Source of the DNA: an uncultured Bacteroidota bacterium
Lineage (GTDB): Bacteria; Bacteroidota; Bacteroidia; Flavobacteriales; Flavobacteriaceae
Assembly: GCA_903879875.1 (NCBI GenBank)
Contig: CAIRNC010000406.1
Location: forward strand, 1 to 6,716
Reading direction: 5' to 3'
DNA length: 6,716 bases
In this document: positions 1 to 5,800 of the stretch, in pieces
Numbering within the stretch: the stretch's first letter is position 1
How the letters are laid out: every line of letters starts with the position of its first letter
Notes under the pieces: generated by a model
Seen by the model: only the letters and a program-made list of their open reading frames with translations
Databases searched by the model: none
What the model was told of the DNA's origin: nothing
Translations under genes and position numbers: made by a program

Positions 1-486
1 AGAATGATTGAAGGTGGTGAAGATGTAAAATTTATTGCCCGCAGAATGTTGATTCTTTCTAGCGAAGATATTGGTCTTGCTAACCCAACCGCATTTATTA
101 TGGCCAACAATACGTTTCAAGCAGTAGCAACCATTGGTTATCCTGAAAGTCGAATTATCTTGAGTCAATGTGCGGTGTATTTAGCAACTTCCCCAAAAAG
201 TAATGCTAGTTATATGGCGATTGGCGAAGCACAAGCATTAGTAAAACAAACCGGTGATTTACAAGTTCCTTTACATTTACGAAATGCGCCTACAAAATTA
301 ATGAAAGAACTTGGCTATGGCGATGAATACCAATATTCACACAGTTTTGTCAATAATTTCTCTGAACAAGAATATTTACCAGATGTTATCAAAGGAACAA
401 AATTATATGAACCTGGTTCTAATTCGAGAGAAAATGGCACAAGAGATTTTTTGAAGAACCGTTGGAAGGATAAATATGGATATTGA
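1..486 (+). CDS. rarA: Replication-associated recombination protein A (RarA/MgsA), C-terminal part, 5' truncated by window
   Basis: RarA is a cytoplasmic AAA+ ATPase of the clamp-loader superfamily. It acts at stalled or gapped replication forks, working with SSB and the recombination machinery. The 161 visible codons are the C-terminal lid and tetramerisation (MgsA_C) region. Diagnostic stretches are FIARRMLILSSEDIGLANP near the left edge, then VYLATSPKSNASY, then VPLHLRNAPTKLMKELGYG and the YSHSF segment, all in the order known from E. coli RarA. The Walker A and B ATPase motifs must lie off the left edge. The frame is open to base 1, and the ATG at position 4 is an internal Met (IEGGEDVKFIARR), not a start. 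Full-length homologues are a little over 400 residues, so roughly 60% is missing. The stop is TGA at 484-486 and no clear terminator hairpin follows. Family identity is near certain; the physiological role is taken from the family. Confidence 0.95.
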   Translation, partial: RMIEGGEDVKFIARRMLILSSEDIGLANPTAFIMANNTFQAVATIGYPESRIILSQCAVYLATSPKSNASYMAIGEAQALVKQTGDLQVPLHLRNAPTKLMKELGYGDEYQYSHSFVNNFSEQEYLPDVIKGTKLYEPGSNSRENGTRDFLKNRWKDKYGY

Positions 487-617
487 ATCTTTTGAAACAA
501 ATTACAAACTGATTAAAAAAAAGTATTGCTTTAAATTAAAAAAAAAACAGTAAGATAATCAAAGCTATTGGATTTTTATTTATTTTCGCATTTGAAAATC
601 AGTATTTTAATTATTTT
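487..617. other. AT-rich intergenic region between rarA and the DUF2892 gene
   Basis: This 131 bp stretch holds no convincing ORF. It contains runs of 8 A (515-522) and 10 A (538-547), and a short inverted repeat ATTTTC / GAAAAT (582-587 and 594-599) with a 6-base loop. A TTTG at 591-594 and a TATTTTAA at 603-610 weakly resemble Bacteroidetes -33 and -7 elements, but their spacing relative to each other and to the ATG at 618 is poor. The promoter of the downstream gene is therefore probably here but cannot be fixed. No GC-rich hairpin with a T tail is seen after the rarA stop. Confidence 0.5.
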
Positions 618-836
618 ATGAAAACAAATTTACACAAAACAGATAGAATTATTAGATTAATATCAGGAATTTCATTGTTAGTAATTTCAATTTCAAAAAA
701 TTTAAATGATTCCTTTATCCAAGATATTATACTGTCATTAGGTATTTATTTAATTTTCACTTCACTCATCAATTTATGTCCTATTTATTTGTTTTTAGAT
801 ATTGACACGAATAAGAAGAAGCGTAAAATGTATTAA
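618..836 (+). CDS. Small DUF2892-family (YgaP-like) inner membrane protein, 72 aa
   Basis: This small predicted inner-membrane protein has two hydrophobic segments, about residues 11-27 (IIRLISGISLLVISISK) and 34-53 (IQDIILSLGIYLIFTSLINL). The N-terminal pattern of a short polar stretch, then TDRIIRLISG, and the Cys-Pro at residues 54-55 in NLCPIYLFLDI match DUF2892, the membrane module also found at the C-terminus of E. coli YgaP. Here it stands alone without a rhodanese domain, as is common in Bacteroidetes. The tail NKKKRK is basic and would favour a cytoplasmic C-terminus. The biochemical function of stand-alone DUF2892 proteins is not established, so none is assigned. The ATG at 618 is the only reasonable start: an A/T-rich leader precedes it and the family N-terminus aligns there. 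The gene converges on the PH-domain gene with 4 bp between stop codons. Confidence 0.8.
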   Translation: MKTNLHKTDRIIRLISGISLLVISISKNLNDSFIQDIILSLGIYLIFTSLINLCPIYLFLDIDTNKKKRKMY

Positions 837-845
837 AATTTTAAT
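832..845. repeat. Perfect 14-bp palindrome spanning the two convergent stop codons
   Basis: ATTAAAATTTTAAT is a perfect palindrome. It contains the TAA stop of the + strand gene (834-836) and the TAA stop of the - strand gene (TTA at 841-843 as written). It has no loop and no G or C, so it is a poor candidate for a classical hairpin terminator. It may simply reflect two TAA stops in AT-rich sequence. The sequence observation is certain; any role is unknown. Confidence 0.5.
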
Positions 846-1218
846 TTAAAATATGCTGACTTAATAGTCGATATACTTCATTAATATTATTTCCACTTTT
901 CCCAAATTGTTTAATTACAGGCAAATCTTCACTTTTTAGCCAAATTTTTAATTCCGCATCTAAGTCTAATATTCCAGCACTTTCTTTTGAGAATTTTTTG
1001 ATATTAAAGTAAGGAATTGACAAATAATCTACCTTAGTTCCAACCAATTGTTTCTCTACTAAAATCAATCTTTTGTTTGTAAAAATAAACATGTCTTTTA
1101 CTACTTTATACGCTTTTTCAATACTTTCTCCATCAATTAAAATAGGTTCAAATTCTTTTGAAATATTTTCAATATTTACTTCTGATGCATTGCCTAAAAT
1201 GGCATTAAAAATTCCCAT
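841..1218 (-). CDS. Bacterial PH-domain protein (bPH_1 family, YvbH/YozO-like), 125 aa
   Basis: This soluble single-domain protein lacks a signal peptide or membrane segment. The whole length fits the bPH_1 family (PF08000). It has an N-terminal amphipathic lead MGIFNAILGNASEV, then EFEPILIDGESIEKAYK (residues 22-38), the core strands MFIFTNKRLILVEKQ (43-57), YLSIPYFNIKKFS (65-77) and LDLDAELKIWL (84-94), and a C-terminal helix NEVYRLLSQHIL (113-124). These match the usual pattern of FTNKRLILV, then SIPY, then DLDAELKIW. The fold is PH-like, but members lack a demonstrated lipid-binding function, so only the fold is assigned. The ATG at 1216-1218 gives the exact family N-terminus; the leader AAAAAGAT just upstream is A-rich with at most a weak purine site. 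The gene is divergent from yifB and convergent with the DUF2892 gene. Confidence 0.88.
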   Translation of the reverse strand: MGIFNAILGNASEVNIENISKEFEPILIDGESIEKAYKVVKDMFIFTNKRLILVEKQLVGTKVDYLSIPYFNIKKFSKESAGILDLDAELKIWLKSEDLPVIKQFGKSGNNINEVYRLLSQHILN

Positions 1219-1243
1219 ATCTTTTTAAATTATATTTTTTTTT

Positions 1244-1251
1244 CAAAATTA
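1244..1251 (-). promoter_or_regulatory. Candidate -7 element of the PH-domain gene promoter
   Basis: On the minus strand this reads TAATTTTG, a full match to the TAnnTTTG -7 element of Bacteroidetes primary-sigma promoters. It ends 25 bases before the ATG of the PH-domain gene, giving a short plausible 5' leader. No clear TTTG or TTG -33 element lies 17-20 bases upstream; that position is occupied by the 1260-1279 inverted repeat. In such AT-rich DNA a chance match is possible. Confidence 0.4.
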
Positions 1252-1259
1252 GATTAATT

Positions 1260-1279
1260 TATTAGTAACCTTACTAATA
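1260..1279. repeat. Inverted repeat in the divergent promoter region, possible operator
   Basis: ATTAGTAA (1261-1268) and TTACTAAT (1271-1278) are perfect reverse complements separated by CC. The arms extend one more T-A pair at 1260/1279. It is the only strong dyad in the 92 bp between the divergent PH-domain and yifB genes. It sits where the upstream (-33) element of either promoter would fall. The size, symmetry and place suit a dimeric winged-helix repressor or activator site. Seven T (1280-1286) follow on the + strand, so a weak AT-only hairpin terminator is the alternative, but no + strand gene reads in from close upstream. Confidence 0.4.
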
Positions 1280-1285
1280 TTTTTT

Positions 1286-1293
1286 TAATTTTC
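1286..1293 (+). promoter_or_regulatory. Candidate -7 element of the yifB promoter
   Basis: TAATTTTC matches TAnnTTTG at all fixed positions but the last (C for G). It lies 17 bases before the yifB ATG and about as far from the centre of the 1260-1279 dyad as the opposing TAATTTTG element is on the other side. No TTG box is found at the expected -33 spacing. This is weak evidence on its own; the symmetry with the opposite promoter is what makes it worth noting. Confidence 0.25.
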
Positions 1294-1310
1294 AGAAAAA
1301 TTGAAATATT

Positions 1311-2846
1311 ATGCTTATTAAAGTTTATGGAAGTGCTGTTTTTGGTGTAGAAGCTACAACAATTACTGTTGAAGTTAATATGGACAAAGGAATAGGATAC
1401 CATTTGGTTGGCCTTCCTGATAATGCAATAAAAGAGAGTAGTTACCGAATAGCAGCAGCTTTAAAGAATAATGGATTTGCCATGCCTGGTAAAAAAATCA
1501 CTATCAACATGGCGCCAGCCGATTTGAGAAAAGAAGGTTCCGCTTATGATTTAACGTTAGCAGTTGGTATTTTGGTTGCTTCTTCACAAATAAAAGCAGA
1601 CGAAATAGACAAGTATATCATTATGGGTGAACTATCACTAGACGGAAGTTTACAACCCATAAAAGGAGCATTGCCAATCGCTATAAAAGCAAAAGAAGAA
1701 GGATTTAAAGGTTTTTTTCTTCCAATACAAAATGTAAAAGAAGCTGCAATCGTTGCAGGTTTAGATGTATATGGAGTAGGAAATCTTCAAGAAGTTATAG
1801 ATTTTTTTGAGGGTAAGGGATCTTTGGAACCCACAGTTATTGACACAAGAGCTGAATTTTACAAAACATTAGATTTTCCTGAATTCGATTTTTCGGATGT
1901 GAAAGGGCAAGAAAGTATCAAGCGTTGCATGGAAATTGCAGCTGCAGGCGGACATAATATTATTTTGATTGGGCCTCCAGGGGCTGGAAAAACAATGCTT
2001 GCCAAAAGATTGCCAAGTATTTTACCCCCTATGACCTTAAGAGAAGCACTTGAAACTACCAAAATTCACAGTGTAGCTGGAAAATTAAAAGAAGTGGGGC
2101 TAATGAATCAACGACCGTTTAGAAGTCCGCATCATACAATTTCTAATGTTGCATTGGTTGGCGGAGGAAGTTATCCTCAACCTGGCGAAATATCGATGGC
2201 GCATAATGGTGTTTTATTTCTAGACGAATTACCTGAATTTAAGCGTGATGTACTAGAAGTGATGCGTCAACCACTAGAAGATAGAGAAGTAACTATTTCC
2301 AGAGCTAAATTTACAGTTACCTACCCTTCGTCATTTATGTTAGTGGCCAGTATGAATCCCAGTCCGAGCGGATTTTTTAATGATCCAGATGCACCACAAT
2401 CCTCTTCGCCACATGAAATGCAACGATATTTGAGTAAAATATCAGGACCTTTGTTAGACCGAATTGACATTCATATTGAAGTTACACCTGTGCCATTTGA
2501 AAAACTTTCAGATGATAGAAAAGCTGAAAGTAGTGTTGATATAAGAGCTAGAGTAACTAAAGCTCGTGAAATTCAAACTTTACGATTTGAAAACTTTGAA
2601 AAAGTACATTACAATGCTCAAATGAATACCAAACAAATAAGAGAATATTGCGCATTAGATGAAACTTCAAAACAACTTTTAAAAACGGCGATGGAACGAT
2701 TGAATCTTTCTGCTCGAGCTTATGACAGAATTTTAAAAGTAGCACGTACAATTGCTGATTTAGATGGTGTAGAAAGTGTAATTTCTTCACATATAGCAGA
2801 AGCGATACAATACAGAAGTTTAGATAGAGAGGGATGGTTGGGGTAA
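1311..2846 (+). CDS. yifB: YifB/ComM-family Mg-chelatase-like AAA+ ATPase, 511 aa, complete
   Basis: Proteins of this family (YifB, ComM) are cytoplasmic AAA+ ATPases. ComM is known as a hexameric helicase that drives branch migration during natural transformation; orthologues also occur widely in bacteria not known to be competent. Domains in order: a Lon/ChlI-like N-terminal fold (about 20-142, with MAPADLRKEGSAYDLTLAVG and GELSLDGSLQPIKGALPIA), the Mg_chelatase AAA+ core (about 190-398), and Mg_chelatase_C (about 405-500, with REYCALDE and LSARAYDRILKVARTIADL). Visible motifs are Walker A GPPGAGKT (221-228, Lys227), PFRSPHHT (269-276), Walker B GVLFLDE (300-306, Asp305/Glu306), sensor-1 region SMNP (Asn349) and SGPLLDRID with candidate arginine finger Arg384. 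The catalytic set is intact and length is normal for the family (about 500-510). The ATG at 1311 gives the standard MLIKVYGSAV N-terminus; no Shine-Dalgarno site is seen, as is usual in Bacteroidetes. Odd point: the NPCPCG-type cysteines are replaced (NPSPSG, 349-354). The gene is divergent from the PH-domain gene and convergent with the kinase. Confidence 0.95.
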   Translation: MLIKVYGSAVFGVEATTITVEVNMDKGIGYHLVGLPDNAIKESSYRIAAALKNNGFAMPGKKITINMAPADLRKEGSAYDLTLAVGILVASSQIKADEIDKYIIMGELSLDGSLQPIKGALPIAIKAKEEGFKGFFLPIQNVKEAAIVAGLDVYGVGNLQEVIDFFEGKGSLEPTVIDTRAEFYKTLDFPEFDFSDVKGQESIKRCMEIAAAGGHNIILIGPPGAGKTMLAKRLPSILPPMTLREALETTKIHSVAGKLKEVGLMNQRPFRSPHHTISNVALVGGGSYPQPGEISMAHNGVLFLDELPEFKRDVLEVMRQPLEDREVTISRAKFTVTYPSSFMLVASMNPSPSGFFNDPDAPQSSSPHEMQRYLSKISGPLLDRIDIHIEVTPVPFEKLSDDRKAESSVDIRARVTKAREIQTLRFENFEKVHYNAQMNTKQIREYCALDETSKQLLKTAMERLNLSARAYDRILKVARTIADLDGVESVISSHIAEAIQYRSLDREGWLG

Positions 2847-2856
2847 TTTATTACAA

Positions 2857-5800
2857 TTAATTTAATATTGTTTTACCCAAACCAACCCATTTATTCAATG
2901 CTTCTTCAACAACACCTTTTAGAATTGGTTTTGAAATATAATCATTCATTCCAGCCTGAATGCAATTTTCTTTTTCTTCTGAAACAATTCCAGCAGTAAT
3001 AGCAATAATTGGGATTTTTTGTCCTGATTCTTTACTTCTAATGGCTTTTGTTGCTTCATATCCATTCAAAATAGGCATCTGTATATCCATAAAAATAAGA
3101 TCAGGATTAATAATTTCAAATTGTTGACTTGCTTCAAAACCATTTGGAATTTCATAAATAATGATGTCATCCGATAAGTTTCTTATAATTGTTTTCAACA
3201 ACAACATATTGATTTTATTATCTTCAACAATCATTATTTTTAAGTTTTTCGGTAGATTAATTTTAGTTAAACTATTGTCAAGTTTAATAGAAGTTCCTTT
3301 ATTATCTGTAAATATATCTGTTTCATTTGTCCCTTTTAAATTCAAATCAAAATAAAAAGTACTACCCACACCTATCTCACTTTGCAGTTGCATTCGACTT
3401 TTCATAAGAGCTAACAATTTATTAGATATAGTAAGGCCTAGTCCAGTACCCCCAAATTTTCGTGTGGTTGAACCATCTTCTTGAGAAAAGGCTTTAAAAA
3501 TTTTATTTTGATTTTCAATTTGAATCCCAATACCTGAGTCAATAACTGAAAATCTTATTTTAGAATTAAATTCATTTATTATTTCAATTAAACTGACTTC
3601 TAATTTAATACTGCCTTTCTCTGTGAATTTGATAGAGTTCCCCAATAAATTAATGATAATTTGCTTTATACGAACAACATCTACCCATAGAAATCGAGGG
3701 ATATCGTCTGAAATATTGAGCTCAAGTTTTATATTTTTTCTGTTGGAATCAATGTAAATTAAATCAATAATTTGTTTTAATATGCTTCTAATTTCACATT
3801 TTTCAATGAACAAGTCTAATTTTCCAGCCTCAATTTTCGAAAAATCTAAAATATCACTTACGATATCGAGTAAGGTATGTGCTGATTGATTGATTGTAAT
3901 TAACTGTTTTTGTTGAGATTCTTCGAGATTTGTTTTTAATAATAAATCCGAAAAACCAATTATTCCATTCAAAGGAGTTCTAATTTCATGACTCATATTT
4001 GCCAAAAATTCTGATTTTGCTTTATTAGCAGCTTCGGCTAAATTTTTCTCCTTAATAGCATTTTCGGCAATTTTTCGGTCAGTAATATCTATGAAAATAC
4101 CTTCTATAAAAACAATTTCGTTTTCTTTGTAAATAGCGTCCCCAAATTCTTCCACCCAAACATAATTGCCATTTTTATGTTTGATTCTATATTCAAATTT
4201 GAAGGGTTTTTTATGTGAAAAAGCCATTTTAATTGCCTCATTAACGTCGGTTTTATCTTCAGGATGAATTAAATCGACATAAAAAATCTCTTTGTTTATA
4301 AATTCTAATTTTGAGTAGCCTGTTAGTTTTTCAATTTCTTTATTAAGATAAACTTTTGACCATTTTTCATCATTAATTGCCAAATAGACCGTTCCAGGAA
4401 TGTTGTCTGCTAGTAGTCTAAATTTTTCCTCACTTTCATATATTTTGGCTTCATTTCTATTTCGTTCCAAAGCGGAAGAAATATTGTTTGCTAATGTTTG
4501 AAGAATATTAATTTCATCATCTGACCAAATTCTTTCTATAAAACAATCGTCAAGGCCAATAAATCCTGCAAAATTCTCGTTAGAATAAATAGGTAATATC
4601 AATATTGATTTAATATCATTATTAATCAATAAATTTTTAAAAAAAGTATCTCCTAGATTTCGAACAAGTGTGTTTAATGGTTTTTTGCTTTTTGCATATA
4701 GCATAATTTCACTCAAATTATCGTAAGTAAAAGCCTGTAAAGGAGTTATTTGCAAAACAACTCCTTCTTTTGCCCATTTAAATTTTTGAGAAATACGTTG
4801 AGATACAATGTCATGCTCGTAGTAATAAATATGGTCAGCTTTTGTAGCCTTTCCAATTATTTCATAGGTTTGGATAAACATTTCGTTGATGTCTTTGCTT
4901 AACAATAACTTCTCTGTACATAGAGCCATTGCGGAAAGCAACTCACTTTTATAATGTAATTTTTTTTCAGCTTCATTTCTTAATTGTGTAGTTTTTGCTA
5001 TAGCAATTAATTCTGAAATAGAACGGGCAAAATTTATATCCTCATTGTCCCACTCAATTGGTAAATTTTGAGCTTCTAAACTAAGGACACCAGTTAAAAT
5101 TCCATTTAGAAATATTGGTGTATCTAGTATAGATTTAATGTTATATTTTTTATAATATAACATGCCATTATTTTCAGTTGTCACAGCCTTAAATACATCG
5201 GAAGCAATTACCTGAAAACTATTTTCTAAAACAGAAAAATATATAGGATAATCATTTCTATTTAAAAAAAAGTTTTTTTCAAAACGGTTGGATTCTAAAT
5301 AATATATACATTCACATCGAACGCCATTTTCATTATAATTCCAATAACTTGTTCGATTTACATTTCCAAAAATAGCAACTTCTTTTAGTATACTTTGTAA
5401 ATACACATCAAAATTTTCTTTATTGGAATGACTTTTAATTGTAAAGGTGTTAAGTACTTTATTGTATTTGTTTATTTTTTCTTGTCGTTTTGCTTCAAAA
5501 AACTCTATGTCTTTTAACTTCGTAATATCTCTAGCAATACCAGAAAATCCAACTATTTCACCAAAATCATTTCTTCTAATTATGATTTTTTGAGAAACCC
5601 AAATGATACTTCCATTTTTGCTGACTATTTTAATTTCAATATTAGGTGCATTTATTTCATTCTCGATAATGTCTTTCAGAAAAATAGGGGTGCTGTCTAA
5701 AATAAATTCTTTGTAATTCTTACCAATAATTTCGTTCATATCATACCCTAAAAGTTGTATCATAAAATTATTGACAAAAGTAAAATTCCCTGCGGTATCC

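Noticed and set aside
4..486. Complete 160-residue protein starting at the ATG at position 4
   Set aside because: The frame is open to base 1 and the sequence begins in the middle of a conserved RarA segment, so this is a window-truncated gene rather than a small stand-alone protein.
515..547. A8 and A10 runs as phase-variation tracts or as a terminator for minus-strand transcripts
   Set aside because: They are outside any coding frame and not placed between recognisable promoter boxes. No stable hairpin precedes them on the minus strand. Such runs are common in AT-rich intergenic DNA.
582..599. Short inverted repeat ATTTTC/GAAAAT upstream of the DUF2892 gene as an operator or RNA element
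   Set aside because: Six-base AT-rich arms are expected by chance in such sequence, and nothing else supports a regulatory role.
1260..1286. Inverted repeat followed by seven T, resembling a rho-independent terminator on the + strand
   Set aside because: The arms are almost entirely A/T with a tiny loop, and the nearest upstream + strand gene ends over 400 bp away with an opposite-strand gene in between. Its position between two divergent promoters fits an operator better.
1859..2062. Minus-strand open frame antisense to the YifB Walker A region
   Set aside because: It mirrors strongly conserved AAA+ codons on the other strand and has no family resemblance or promoter-like context of its own. 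A second minus-strand frame at 2557-2790 and one at 315-500 are dismissed for the same reason.
3161..3355. 64-codon open frame on the + strand inside the kinase gene
   Set aside because: It lies fully antisense to the HATPase-REC linker and receiver coding sequence. Its product is low-complexity hydrophobic and resembles no known protein, so it is a shadow of the real gene.
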